From: Timema cristinae
Lineage: Eukaryota > Arthropoda > Insecta > Phasmatodea > Timematidae
Assembly (NCBI GenBank): GCA_039000515.1
Contig: JBCFYV010000012.1
Span: 13,662,200-13,726,199, forward strand
Direction of reading: 5' to 3'
Length of the DNA stretch: 64,000 nt
Numbering within the stretch: position 1 is the stretch's first letter; every line of letters begins with the position of its first letter. The notes below the pieces were generated by a model, which saw nothing but the letters and a program-made list of their open reading frames with translations, did no database searches and was not told where the DNA came from. Position numbers and translations under genes: made by a program. This document shows positions 47,517-61,250 of the stretch, piece by piece.

Positions 47517-48414
47517 GGATAAACAGGAAAAAAAGTCAAAAAAGTCATTAATTAATATAAAAAAGTTAAATATGATATAGGGTAAAAGGGAGGTACGTTG
47601 AAAAGGGTTTAAGTTTAAAAGGTTAAAAATGGTAAAAATGTAAATTTAATCATAATATTTATTAAGACCATTATAATTTTTTAATCATGAAAATTTGAAC
47701 ATGGCAAAAATGACACGATTTATTAACAAGAGTAAAATTGAATAAAACAGTAGAAACGGTAGAAAAGGGCAAAAAGTAAATGATTAAAAATTCGGGTATA
47801 AAGATTAAAAGGGATTAAATAAAAAAAACATTCAAAGAGATTAGAATTCTGCCAAAGGCCCAAATGTAGTAAAATGGTAAGAGAAGGGTAAAAGGTTAAC
47901 GGGGTAAAAGGCGTAAACGAAGTGGAAGGAGTAAAGGGAGTGAAAAGGTTTTGTGAGGCCAAAAGGTTATATCATAAGCTAAAAAGGGTAAAATGTGTAA
48001 ATTAGGACAAATGGGCTAAAAGTGTGAACAGGGTAAAAAGGTTAAACTCGGTGGATGTGATAAAATACTTTTGATTTTATTTAATCAGAAAACTTTAAAA
48101 CCAAATTTTTGCTGTGACACTCTTATTTCTATTTTATAGCACCAACAGGCATGAGTTCAACGTACGTATTGTTTAGAAAAACTGTAGTTTAGTATCCAAA
48201 ATAAATTTCAGCTTTTAAAACATGTTCGGATTATATTTCTATTTTACATTATGTATTAATCAACCTACGTTCGATTTTGCATCACAGTTTCAAACCAATA
48301 AAAGATTAGTAATCATGAAACATATTTAAGATTTGACTACGGTTTCTTGTGACCTATTTTGTATTGGCACTAAAAATAAGAAAACCACTTTATAGATTCT
48401 CCGTGAGAAGCTAG
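47517..48414 (+). mobile_element. Composite dispersed repeat with internal GGTAAAA minisatellite, copy B
   Basis: Copy B counterpart of 8065-8962, with the array at 47517-48071 and the terminal part to CTAG at 48411-48414. It is nearly identical, with a few substitutions and indels. Confidence 0.55.
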
Positions 48415-50003
48415 TCTCATACACATTAGACATTTCGTAACGCTTCTCCTAAATTGGTCGAATTGGTCGAATACTTCTAAACGTCCTAGATAGCTTAAAG
48501 TTTGCAAGCAGATAGAAGGAACCCCCAATGCAAAAATAATAGTCTAAAAATGATAAATTTCAAAATGATGCAACGAGGAGGATGGTGGGTTAAAAAAATT
48601 TCAAAACTAAACTAAACTATTTTCGAGGATTGTCTTGGACTTAATTTTGACCGGAAAGTAAATGACCCCTGTGAATAACCAATAAAGTGTGATAATTTCA
48701 CATTTTTTTGGACAACGGGAAATAGTGAAGAAGGGTATGTATAAATATAAAACCACACTTTTATGTGGAATAAAATTTAGTATTTGCCAGGAATGTAGTG
48801 AATTACTCCATAAAGACATAAATAATTCTTAAATATTTGAAATTTTTAAGTAAGTGTTGATGGATTTGGTAGAGGTTTTTAGAAAGCGCCAAAACTTAGA
48901 TAAACAAACATTTCTCACTGTGTTAGAAGATTATAATTTAAAAAGAAGGTTAAGTATTCCCCAAAACAATCTGGAAAAAATAAAGTCATAAGTAAATATC
49001 AAAAACTTGAGAGGAGAAAGCCACCTATGTAAAAAATAAAAAATAAGAATTTCCAGTATGGTATAAAATTAAAATATTTTCATTCTCTAAAGGCAATTGG
49101 ATAAAGGGATCAAACCATACAAATAGAAGAGTCTAAATATTGAACATTTCAAAATATGTCTCGGGAAATAGGGGTGAGCAGTATAAATTTAAAAATAGTT
49201 TTAAGTATGATAAATATTCGAAATTTTTGTATCGTTTGAGGTACTATCCAGATACTTATTTAGGTCTTAGAAAATGAAATCTCAAATTTGGATTTGGCAA
49301 AATAGGGTAGTTGAACTTAATATTTTCAAAACTAATTTAAACAATTACTTCTTAATCCAGTTGGTATAAAACAATATTCAACCGAAATACAAATACAATA
49401 CCCTAAATAATGATAAAATTTGATAGTTTTTTAATTCTAAAATGGAGATCTGGGAAATAAGGGAAGGGTTAATTTGGTGGGGAGTAAAGAATTTGTTAGG
49501 AATGTAGTTGGATTATTCCTAAATCACTAATACTCTGTAAAGGTTATCATTCTCTCAGTGGTGGTACTGAAAATTTGTTCCAAAAAATAAGGTTTTCAAA
49601 ATTTCACAACTAATTAGAAAAAGCTGCTTGGTGTAGGGCCTAGTAGAAATTCTAAATATGGCAATGACCAAAATGTATCTATAACAGTCCGTTATTAATT
49701 TTTTCTGTTTGTTGATTTTTGATGGGTTTTTTTCAATTTTTTTAGTTACATATAATTCACATAGTATTATGTCTTTTACGATGGCCTTTAGACAAATATA
49801 TTTAGATTATATTCATATTTTGTCGTTATGTTTTAATCAACCTGCCTCTTTTTCACAATTAGTTACATAATTTAAACCACTAAAGGTTTATTATTTAAAC
49901 ATAATGTTAGATCTGTTTACATTTTTCCTTTGAATAATTTAATATTCTTAATAAACAAAAAACCACTATAGATTCCCCTTAAAAGAATGGAGACATCAGC
50001 TAG

Positions 50004-50250
50004 ATATTTATATATATATATGAAATATATATCATATAAAATATATATATTAAATATATATATATTTTATAATATATATATTATTAAATCTATATATTAA
50101 AATTTATATATTTATATATATATATTTATTATATATAAATATATATATTTATATATAATAATATATGTAAGTTTATATATATTATATATAATTTATGTAG
50201 ATCTATTATAAATATATATTTATATATAATATATATGTATTATCTGTAGA
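50004..50250. repeat. (TA)n tract with higher-order units, copy B
   Basis: Counterpart of 10558-10930 but about 125 bp shorter. It holds the ATGTAAGTTTATATAT / TTATGTAGATCTAT unit only once, so the tract has expanded or contracted since the copies separated. Confidence 0.9.
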
Positions 50251-50950
50251 TATTGTACGTTAGCTAAGTCAAATTCATTATTTCAGATTAATCGTAGTTG
50301 TATTGACGTAAACCTTCTTTATTCTTAAACGAACAATAAAAAAATATAATGACACCAGAGGATGAGTATTATCTTGTATGGGGACGGGAGAGGTCGATGT
50401 AGTTTCTACAAGGTATAGTTACACCTTATCGCTCCGGTCCAAACCATTGCTCCAATTCACCCCCTGGTACCCCCAATTTAACCCCCCCTCTTTACCAACC
50501 TACCAATAAGACCGACCGAGGCCACCAGTACTAGGCCATTATCACAAGAGGCAAGACCTGCCAAATCTTTTGCTGCGTAAAAACATTCTTGAATCCAGCT
50601 GGTGAAAAAATAAATTGTATTAGAGTAGAACATTTGCTGAGTTCATCTGGTGAAGGTGGGATGGAAGATAACGACAGTTAAGGCCAGTATACTTGCAGGT
50701 ACTTTTAAAGAATATAATCTTGTTTGGACAAAATAATTAAATATTTCTTCAAAGTATGAGTTTAGTTTGATTTTCTAGCATTCACAAAATTTCTAGAATG
50801 TTGGTCATATGTTATTTTATGGTCCAATTTCAGAGTCATTTTACAATAAAAACTGTATTGTTTAACTGCGTCATAATACTATCTATTAAAGTGACTCGTA
50901 TATAAATTAGGGCCAAGGCCTTAAACAGGATGCTTTGTGATTTAGTTTAA

Positions 50951-51188
50951 CTCTTTGCACATCCTCCAACAACTCCAGACAAATCGTTAAATATTAGTTA
51001 GTGAAATTGTGAAATAGCGTTCTGGCCATTTAGAGCGCATATTGACTATGACATTATAGCTTGTGCCAGGTGCCCAAAGTATTGGATAGTATAACATAGC
51101 ACAATGCAAAACTATCCTAGCATAAGTTAACCTAACCTCTGGGTATAGTGGTCACCCTACGGGTAGAGGTAAAAATGGCATCAAAGTG
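50951..51188. mobile_element. piggyBac-like MITE, copy B
   Basis: Counterpart of 11627-11864 with both TTAA flanks and both CNCTTTG ends kept. Confidence 0.5.
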
Positions 51189-51189
51189 T

Positions 51190-51519
51190 TAAGAACTTAT
51201 GTTAATTAATTATTTAATTATTATTATTAGCATCACGTCTTACTAGCCCTTTGGGTTATACGCACTTGCTAATGTGTAATGGTAGGGTGATTGTGAGATT
51301 AAATTGTGTACCTACAGTTTAACGTGGGATCCGAACCACGGTGAGGGCCTGGAACTCCACACAGTCACAAGTTGTGATTAATACACGTTTTTTCAGAGGT
51401 GAAAGAAGGGTTTGGCAATCAGATAAATCTGTGCCGGGACCGAGGATTTAATCCCGAACCACCAGCACATAAGTCTGACACCTTACCTCTAGACCGCCAG
51501 GTCACCAAGAACTTATGTT
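51190..51519 (-). mobile_element. tRNA-derived SINE, family 1a, copy B
   Basis: Same insertion as at 11867-12195 with the same AAGAACTTATGTT duplication at 51190-51202 and 51507-51519. A few substitutions separate the copies (for example TTTAACG here against TTTAAAG in copy A). The shared insertion dates the duplication after this retroposition. Confidence 0.85.
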
Positions 51520-52226
51520 CATCTCTTTAATTTTATTTGATAGGCTTACAGAAAATGCTTATAGTTGAGTAATAAATTTAAGTGAGATAAGTATTTTCCC
51601 CCCACAGTTTCTTAAGGACATAGGCCGTAGAAATGGCTGGCTGAAGCCTAGCCTGTTGGTATGTTAATATAATATATTTCGTGTCTTGGTTGATTTCAAG
51701 GGCCAATGCCAGAAGTGGTCAGTCATTTAACGATCTAACGAGATTTGGTGTTCCGGCTGTGATATTTATACACTACATACATATATGTGTATAAGTAAGA
51801 TACTATTTAGAAAAAAATGTGTCTGAACTCACTTGGAGAGAGGAAGAATTATTTAATTAAACTGACATTCAATGAATATCATTATACAGGCTACAAATCG
51901 TTATTATTACGGTACTGTCCGTATGGAGAGGATCATAATAAAATAATAATTTAATTTGGTTGAAAAATTATACCTAAACAGAGGAAGTGAACCCGGGACC
52001 TTTGGCTTAGCCCACATTACCACCGAGATATCACATATTCATCCCATTATTCAAGGCTGAATCTGTAATGGACATGTGGAAATTGTCATGCATAGCAGTC
52101 CTACCGAGTAGCAGATGGTGGTGGTATCTTATCGCTCAAGATAGTATATACGCTCATATATATCTGACGATTCACACATGTTCATCACAGGCTCAGTATT
52201 AAACTATGGGTTAAGAGTGAAACTGA

Positions 52227-52352
52227 GCACGGGACGAATCCTGGATAGCTCAGTGTTAGAGAATTGGCACGCTAGGACAAAGGTCGTGGTTTCAATTCCC
52301 GTGTCCAAGTGTCATTTTTCAACCATGTAAATCCAATTAAAAATTTCATTTG
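52227..52352 (+). mobile_element. tRNA-derived SINE, family 3, plus copy (B)
   Basis: Counterpart of 12904-13030. Here the A-box region reads GGATAGCTCAGTG, as in the 33-kb copy, so the A-box change in copy A is a later mutation. Confidence 0.7.
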
Positions 52353-55300
52353 GTGAAATCAGCCAGGATTAAAACAAGAAAGTAAACTAGTGCCTTATCC
52401 ACGTGTCCACAATCGTGAGGTGTAATATAAGTACTGTATGTAATTAGCAACACGGTTCACGGTAAATGTGGCTTTCTCTATCCTCTGGAAAATCACTGGA
52501 ATTATTTCTGTATTCAGTATCATACCCAATGTTATTTGCTATTTTTACAATTTGAAACAGGTTATTACAAAATAAATCTGCATGGTTGATGTGATGATGG
52601 TAAATGTTTATATACATATGATAAATTTTCCAGAAACTCCTATGAGCTATTTTATTAAAGTCCTATTATTTTCCAATACATGATATTACCATTCGAATAT
52701 TATAATTACATTACAAATTTGAAGTCCTCTGGCCGAATATGGCTCAATCTTTGATTCAGTGCAGCCCACGGACATTTTAATCTACCAAAATACAATGTGG
52801 CCCAAATATTCCTTTTATAAACGTTGAATAAATAAACAATTTGGGATTTGGAATTGAGCGTTCTATTGAAAAACTTAACAAGCAGGTTTGTTGTACTAAA
52901 TTTTTAATCTTTACTCATTATAGATTAATTTCCAAATGTGATTAAATGTTTTGCAGCACACATGTTCACACAAGTTTTATAACAAGGTACCAACATCTGC
53001 GATATCTCAGCTTACATACATGTCTTTGTAAAAACTTGTGTGACCACAACACAACTCTAAAGGAAAACATTACATATTTATAGTTAAATAAACTAACATA
53101 ATGTAAGACTTGAAACTGTAAATGATATCATTTTGCCTTTTTGAATACCCTTTATGTTGAATTAATGTTTTTTGATTTAAGACTCTTAAATTCTTAATTT
53201 TTTTTATAAATGCACTACTAGTATTTTAAATTTTCAATGTGGCTCTCTGCTCAATTGAGTATGAAACACCTTTTTTATCTAAAGCATCACACCTGCATCA
53301 GATGCAGATTCTTATGATTGATGGTTTGGGTTTCCAATCCTGGTCGGCTGCACTAGAGGTATTTTTTATAAAATTATTTTCTATTATCCAGCATGAACAT
53401 GCATATAAACGTCATCCAAATTGAACCCTCATCATTGCTAGCATTGTAGCGTAACTAGCACCAAATATACTTATATTTCGAGCGTGTATTGAGAAGAGGT
53501 GACAAAAAAAAATCTGTGAAATATTTTTTAAGGGAAAAAGTAGACCTGTCAATTTATCTTCTTTACTTAGAGGTGCTCTCTATTTTCCCTGAAAAGTAAC
53601 AGTCTTAGCCTTACCGGTCACACTATGGCCCTTATCTTATAAGTTATGCCCCTGTACAACATAGCACGTTCAGATTTATACCATTCAAAAAAAGAACAGT
53701 TCACTGTGCATCAGTGTTTCCAAACTTTTTCAAGGTTTGACACCAATTTTTGTTCTAAGGAGATCGTGACCCATCTATAACATACACGCGTTTTTATCTT
53801 TATTTTTACATCATTATTTTTATATTAATCAATCTCCCAATCTAGGCTAACCGCATTTAACTGCATTTGGGGGTATGTGGAATTTAGGAGAAAAAAGTAA
53901 AGCTTATTTGCCTGTAGGGAGAAGGAGGAAATGATTTATTAAAAATCATCATCAGAACCCTTGGTTTGAATAAGAATCGGGTCCTTATTTCCGACAAACC
54001 AAACGAGCGTATCCATAAGCCCACGTTCTGGATTTAATTACTATAAAATTGATTATATAACTAGCATATTTGCAATGAATAAGATGTTCAAAAGGTGATT
54101 AAAGATCTTGGTGGGTAATTTAGATATTATTCTAACAGTGTCACTTGCCTGGATACAAAATTGTGTGTAGTTTATCACTCTTCAGCCCTACCCATTAGTC
54201 TTAAAGTAGCTCTAGCCTTGTCTTTGAACATGCTTACATAAATTTAAAATTAGGATTATAATATATTTTTGCAAATCTTATTTCTTCAATTTACTTCTCA
54301 GCTCAAAATTGCGAGTCTCGGGTCCACGATACACTGATCCATATGTCACGGGTTTATGTATTACCGTATCATCCTTTTCATTTGTTTTATTCTAGTGGCA
54401 TCGTGAAAAATGTTTTTTTATTTAGTTTTTCCCTCAGATGCGAGTAAATCGAATCAATTTGTTATGCTCAATTTTATCTAGTTTCGGCTACGTAAGCGTG
54501 AGTAGAATAGTGATCTATGTGGTGTTTTATTATCTCTCTGGTATAGAATTAAGTGTGAGTAAAATCTTGAAAGTTATACTATCTTTATTTTAATATTCCT
54601 TTTAATATGCATTGTCTTAGGATAATTTTAAATCATTAGTTAAATATAAACATATTCGATTAATATAACTATCTTTAAATTTAACTGGTCATATCCTAGA
54701 ACTCCTCATTTTAGTTTGTAAACCATTCGTAAATTGGTAAAATCTTGTTTAATATTCTCATTGAAACACGAAATGGACCACATATATTTATCAATCATAG
54801 CTATATCGAATGTTGATAAATATTATATCAAAGATTTAATACAAACTTGAAAATCCAATAAGATTTGGTTATTTATTGACAACAATTTTTATTTGTAGCT
54901 TAGATAGAATATTTTAATGACAATATACTGATCCTTTATTTATTATTGAATATATGGGTGAATTTTGTTATTTAAAAAAAATCTGATGAATAAAATGAAT
55001 GACCCCTAAAATTACATAATATTGTACGAAGTAGTTTAAAATATCTCTACATTGGACAGATCTGATATTCATAATATTACAGAATGTGTTTTACAATTTA
55101 ATATGACTAGATAAGTAGATTTAATGTGTTATTTATTTCCATATGATGTTTGGATTATTATTTAAAGAAATAAGTCCAAATTAGGTGAAATATATTTTTA
55201 TTTATATATATTATTTATTACCTTGAAAAAGTAAAGTTTATATTAATTAAAAAATATAATTATCACAAAGAGCATTGCAAGAAAAATAAAATAATGGAAA

Positions 55301-56246
55301 TTAAAAAAAAATTGTAAGAGAATTAAAAATAGCTATGATAATTAAGTATTGAAATATTTTTTTTTGGAATTATTATTTGATATGCAAATATTTGCTATCG
55401 TAAATAATTTTGTCAGAAAAATATATTAACGAGCACACTGTCCAATAAAAATAATTATAATTAATTAAATTAAGTAATTTAAAACTTGAACACAATAGAT
55501 ATTAAAAAAATCTAAATTAACAATTTCTGAAATATCGTGATCTATTCCCGTCTATAAACCTTTTTGAGCCAATAGAAATAAAACCAATGATTGTATTGAA
55601 TATAAATGTTGACACAACTGACATTGAGTGATTATGTGAATAATGGTGTATTAAACCATTTTTGCCATTTATTTATGTGTTATTTCACTATAACTTTTAT
55701 CTATCTTCCACTTTTTGTCATAGTTTTAAACTGCTTCCATGAGTTTAAACATTTCTCTGTTTATTAAATAAACCTATGTATTGTTATAGACTAGGAAAAT
55801 AATGTCTGTACTTCATAACAAATATTAAATCAAATCATAAACTATTTAATAAAAATACATTATGTGTCTTTAAAAAATCTATTTATATTTAAAGGTTCAA
55901 AAAATCTCACGTTTAGAAATAAACTAAAATAAATACCTATTTATATTAAAGAGGGCTTTGATAAAATTCTAGAAAAGTGTGAGTTAGGCCCTTTTCTGTT
56001 TCCACATAGAGAATATTTTCTTCTCCAAGATGCCATTTTTATTGGAGGGTTTGCACATCAATCATATTGATGGTTTCAATATGGGTTTCAAGGTAGTCCC
56101 TCAATTTGACTTTATACGTAAAGTGACTTCCCACGTCTCTCTAGATAAAGGAGGTAATAATTCTACTCATGGAGAACATCACACGTGTAAACTAATGTAA
56201 ATGACTGTGATGCGCGTAGCATATTCAATTGGTTTTTATAAGAAAT

Positions 56247-56825
56247 ATGGTTACCATCAATAGTATTGAGGTAAAGTTCTCATCTTCAAGCCCAATCTTC
56301 GAGGGTTCAAACCCAGCCAGGGTAAAATAATTTTTCTTGAGTGACAAAAATCCGTAGCACAACTTCTTTTGACCCGCCTCGGTGGCGTAGTTGGCTAACG
56401 CACTTGTGTGTTGAGCTCGACTGCTGTGGACGGGGAGATCGAGGTTCGAATTTCGGTCGGGTGAACTGGGGGTGGTATTTTTAAATGGTTTTCCACTCTT
56501 CCTCCACGCAAATCGGGTTCACTTCCTCTAATTCAACCTTCCCAATTCTTAATTCCATTACGTAAATAGTGCTTAGGGCGTATAACCCGAACGGGTAGTA
56601 AGACGCGGTGCTAAATATAATAATAATAATAATAATAACTTCCTTTGAGCTGAAGTAAAGCCATCGTTCCAGTGCCGATTGTAGCATATTCATGATCTCT
56701 GGAGGGTGTTAAAATACCTTTCCCAATAAGATTAGTTGGCTCTTTTTTTCTCACTTAGATACATTATCGTGCGCTGATATAATCATTATGTTCAAAAAGT
56801 GCACGTTAATATCTCGAATAAATAA
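56247..56825 (+). mobile_element. tRNA-derived SINE, family 2, interrupted by a family 1b SINE
   Basis: The head part has CGAGGGTTCAAACCCAGCCA (B-box region) and TTTCTTGAGTGACAAAAATC. After the insertion at 56373-56636 it resumes with GCTGAAGTAAAGCCATCG, CCAGTGCCGATTG and TTAAAATACCTTTCC, and ends in GATATAATCATTATG and CTCGAATAAATAA. Flanks and order match 32265-32700 and 16893-17176. Confidence 0.75.
56361..56648 (+). mobile_element. tRNA-derived SINE, family 1b, nested, with target duplication
   Basis: Target duplication AACTTCTTTTGA (56361-56372) and AACTTCCTTTGA (56637-56648), one mismatch. The element (56373-56636) has an A-box region GGTGGCGTAGTTGGCTAACG, a B-box GAGGTTCGAATTTC, a body with GGTTTTCCACTCTTCC, the 3' end GCGTATAACCCGAACGGGTA with AAGACGCGGTGCTAA, and a (TAA)n tail. 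A minus-strand frame over it (56481-56693) is a by-product. Confidence 0.85.
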
Positions 56826-56873
56826 TAAATATAAATATTATTCAATATAGGAACTATATATTAATTTTATTTT

Positions 56874-57098
56874 ATTAGAACGACGTCTTACTATACTTTT
56901 GGGTCATATTAATTAACTCTTATTAGTTAATGATGAAGAAGGTTGAATCTATAGGTAGTGTTCCTGAATTTTCGTTGAGGTAGAGTGAAAAATCACACTC
57001 AATATACCCGACAGAGATTCAAAAACACAATCTTACCATCATCGGCAATAGAGTATATTGTTAAAAATACATCTTAAGCCAAACTATCGCCGGAGGGC
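56874..57098 (-). mobile_element. tRNA-derived SINE, family 1b, inverted partner
   Basis: The plus strand reads ATTAGAACGACGTCTTACTA, then AAGGTTGAATCTA, GAGGTAGAGTGAAAAATCAC, ACCCGACAGAGATTC and AAACTATCGCCGGAGGG. These are the reverse complement, in order, of the tail, body, B-box and A-box regions of 56373-56636. It is more diverged than that copy. It lies about 240 bp away and inverted. Confidence 0.7.
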
Positions 57099-57862
57099 TA
57101 TTTGTACTTTTATGTATACACTTTTAACACAGGGGCTCATAATAATGAAAGAAACCAGATGATTCGCATAGATAAAAATCCCTGGTATTACTATTTACAG
57201 CACTAGGGGTGTGGAAAGGAGAGGGTGGATGCATTAAAAATCCCTTACGGGAAATAATTCCTGGTATGAATTCTCAGAATTGGAACTCCTTAAAAAAAAT
57301 GAATGGATAAAATTAACCCTCACTTATATAGAGAGGGGGTGTATATTTTTCACTAAACATTCATGTGGAAAGTCAACCTTAAAATAATTAGTCTGCGAGA
57401 AAACCAATTCTTACCTCCTATCCCCGGATATTAGGTTCGATGCCAGCTTAATACAATATATCGCTTTGTCACTCCAATGAGCTATGTCTAAGCCTTCCAT
57501 ATATTGAGAAATTCTACAGAGTTTGAGTATTATCTGATAAATCAGCCCTTTTAAACTGTGCTCAAGAAGTGTGGTGTTTCTTAATTTAGCAGATTATTAA
57601 TAAAAACTTTCTTTAGTTATCAATTAGATTATCGTGGTAAGGAAACAGAAATGTATAGCTTCTCGGAAATATACCGACATTTGCGTGCAAGCAGAGTGAC
57701 GAATCGTAAACTGTGAAGGAAAACAACGTACTTTCAGTGCAATCAGCCGGAATTTGGATATTTAACTCCCAATCAACGATAAACAAGTTTAGATGTACTT
57801 AAATTTAGTCCGCGTGTTCACCATTTTGAGTCAGATAATATATAAATAAATATATATATATA

Positions 57863-57905
57863 CATCATATCAAAAGAGACATATATAGTCTCTTTTGATA
57901 TGATG
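57863..57905. repeat. Short hairpin, copy B (one base broken)
   Basis: Same hairpin as at 16598-16649, but the left arm has lost one C, leaving 18 bp of perfect pairing and a 7-base loop. The structure is therefore not confined to the contig edge. Confidence 0.75.
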
Positions 57906-58152
57906 GTATTTTAATGCTGACCTGCTTTTATAATAATTTAGTAAACAATTAAATATGTTCGACGTTCTCAAGAGAGCCTTGGCCATTATAATTTTGAGAA
58001 ATTTAAAAAAAATTCTACTCTCCCTGTTAAATAATATCCAATATGTCAATAATCATAGTGTTTGTATTATAAACCAGGAAGTCTTAAGAATTATATTTTA
58101 AACACTTACCTGTTTCGAGATCAATAATATTTCGCCATATTTATTTGAAAAA

Positions 58153-58431
58153 GTCCACCTGGTTAATTTAGGGGCAGAATGCCCATCTAAAGACCCTATG
58201 TCTGAGTGTTCAAATTCAGCCAGGGCGACGAATTTTTCTAGAGCGTTAAAAATCCGTAGAACAACCTATTTCGAATGGAATTAAAGTTGTCGGTCCCGTG
58301 TCGATTGTTACATGAACAATACCTGGAAAGGTTGGTAACCCTTTTATATCTTGTTATTGAAATCATCCTATGCCAATATAATCAGTTGGTTAAAAAGTGC
58401 AAGTAAAATAACTCAAATAATTAAAAAAAAA
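58153..58431 (+). mobile_element. tRNA-derived SINE, family 2, copy B
   Basis: Counterpart of 16893-17176, with several single-base changes and indels in the head and body. Confidence 0.75.
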
Positions 58432-61197
58432 GCATTTGAAATTTATATACTCAGAAATTATAAAAGTCCGAAGTTAATCAAATCGCTTTCTCATCCCGTT
58501 TCGTGGCGTTTTTTTATTTAAGTGTGTCAATTTTCAGAATTGTTAGTTGGTAAGAAATCTATTATTTTCCATCGTATTCCTACAACGCTATATAGTCTAT
58601 GTAAGATTGACTAACTATAATTTAAAATTCAACTATGATTTATGTGTGGATTTTTTTGTATGGCTCTTATTTAAATTTTAATCTTAATGTATTTTACCTG
58701 TCAATATTAAAATGTTTCTGGGAAGATATTTTATCTTCAACTGATTTAATTCTTTGTTTGTCTATCGTTGCTAGTTTTGATAGTGGAATTCATATGCATT
58801 GCATTGGAAATATTACAAAGGGGTTTGTTTGTATTTCAATGCCTAAATAGAACCCCTTTAAATTGTGTATTTAAAAGAAATTTTAAATAAGATTGGGTGT
58901 TCAAAATATTCTTGGAAAAATTGTTAGGAAGTGATCCAAAGCCAAGTATTAAGAATCCTTCAAATAAAGGAAAATTTACTTGCCGTATTTTATCCAATTG
59001 ATTTAAAAAGAGTTATATTTGATGATTAAATTGTGGAAAGTTTTTAACAAACAAGGTCAGAGTTTATGTTTTTATAAGCATATTATTTTCCATGATTTGA
59101 AAGGTTTTTTTTAAAGAAATTGTGTTATCTATTCATTTATTCGTCCAATAATAAATTTAGTAATTTGAGGGAATGCAGCTCACATTATTAAAGGAGATAA
59201 GTCCTAGAACTTTGCAAGGAAATTTTGTAAAACTAATATATGTAAATTGTATTACGATTTAATACATACATCTGTCAACAATAAATATAAGATTTTATTT
59301 AAATGCATTAATATGAGAACGATCTTGCATGTAAAATTATGTTTATTGATTGGTAACTTCAGATAGAACAATTTGGTTTTATTACTCAAGAATTTAAATT
59401 TTGTTGTATTTAATTTTAATTTAGATTTATCTAACACTTTTTTCTTTCTAGTTATAAGTATATTAGGAATGCACGCATAATTATGATTTGTGATTAAGGT
59501 TTTATTTATTAATTAAACTATAATACTCCTTTAAATTGATTTGTTCAATTATTCTTTGAGAGTATTGTGCCTACATAATTGCTAGCTATCTGCTGGTGTA
59601 TATATCACTGACATAGGTATTGTTTTTCACTTCAAGTGTTAGAGAGAGGAGCGAGAATCCTTGATAAGTGTAAAGACAAATAATGTTTAAGATACGGTTT
59701 TGTTTAGAACTGAAGGTGAGAGACAAAGGTCTTCGTGAAATTAATCTTGCCACACCACTGAGTATATGTTGGATGAACTCTATATATTTTATCTGTCAAT
59801 ATTTTATGTAAGAGTGACATCCATAGCATAGTTAAATATACATTAAATTTAAATATTCAACATCTGATGACTTATTACAATTCAAGAGTGATAATATATA
59901 AATTAATACAAACATATATCTATATGTTATATATGTATATATATATACATATATATTAAAATTAATAAGTTCAGTGGAATATATGCTGAAATTTTAAAGA
60001 TAAGCTTAACAAAATTGTTTATATTATTTGGAAGAATACCACCATGATATTTCATGAACTTATTTTTTTTTAATCTTTAAGAATATTTAAGTTTTAAACT
60101 TTGTTCTAAGAGATTACAATTATCATAATTGTGTACAAAAATAGAATGTAATTTTAATACTAGTGTTTGTAATTACCATAATTGTATCCAAAAATTGAAT
60201 TTCAACGCTAAACATTTGTATACTCTGCTTAATACTTCAAAATAATCCCTTGGCGACAGCTCACAATCGATCCATACGAGCGAATGGCCGCCATATATTA
60301 ATGATAATAATGCCAACATATATATTTAGCGGTGGTCATGGAGTCAGAACAACGAGCCCTCCGACTTGATCTCAGTATTTATATTGAAGACGCTTCTTTT
60401 TCATTCAAGATGTTCCTCATTTGTTCGCTAGAGGCTGAGTTGACCCTAATTAAACAATCTACTTCACAGAAAAATCTAGAAGAGTCATGGACTGAGCCCA
60501 GGCCTTTGAATCTGTAGCCAGTAGTGCTGGTTACTAGACCATAGTAGTAGCTTACTACACAATAAAAATTATTCAAACAATAAGCCCTATTAGTATGCCC
60601 CGTTTGGATTCAATCCCTGACGTCTACATCAGCAGAAAGCCAGTGTAAAAGAGCTTTACAAATGATAATGTGCCCACCGATACGGTAAAAACCTATTATA
60701 TCAAATAAGTTGGCAGAGTAAACATTTTTGTCTTTATATAATTTCTTAACATAACAAATTTTGTTAAATTATTTTCACCATAACATAACTTCATTGCATT
60801 CACCTTGTTTCATAAACTACTTTGGATTTTGTATACATTTTATTGTATCATAAGCATGACTGGCGTGACCAAAATGTATAAAAATGTGGCATTATCCATT
60901 TTAACGTAGAGATAAATATCTTGAATCCGTGCTGGGGAGGAAAAAAAAATGAAGCTTGAAAATAATGGGGGTGGGGAGGTGAATAGGAGTTTGTTTTAAT
61001 TTTATTCAACTGAAATAGCACAAAGAAGGTGTAGATAATTCTTTAATTTGTTTCTTTTATTAGTGTATTTTTTCACCCTCCTCTTCTGACTTTTTATTTG
61101 GGAGAAATATATATTCTTTTCACAATTTTTTTACTGGTCACAGGCACGAAATGTGGAAATCTAGATAATAGACGGAAACATATTATCCATCTTATAT

Positions 61198-61250
<53 letters not shown>

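Larger units (their letters stand above)
55797..57812. other. Segment present only in copy B (fills the copy A gap)
   Basis: 2016 bp between flanks that adjoin the Ns in copy A. 55797-56246 is AT-rich unique DNA. 56247-56825 is a family 2 SINE with a family 1b SINE inside. 56874-57098 is another family 1b SINE on the minus strand. 57099-57812 is unassigned, with a B-box-like AGGTTCGATGCCAGC near 57432. No gene seen. Confidence 0.9.
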
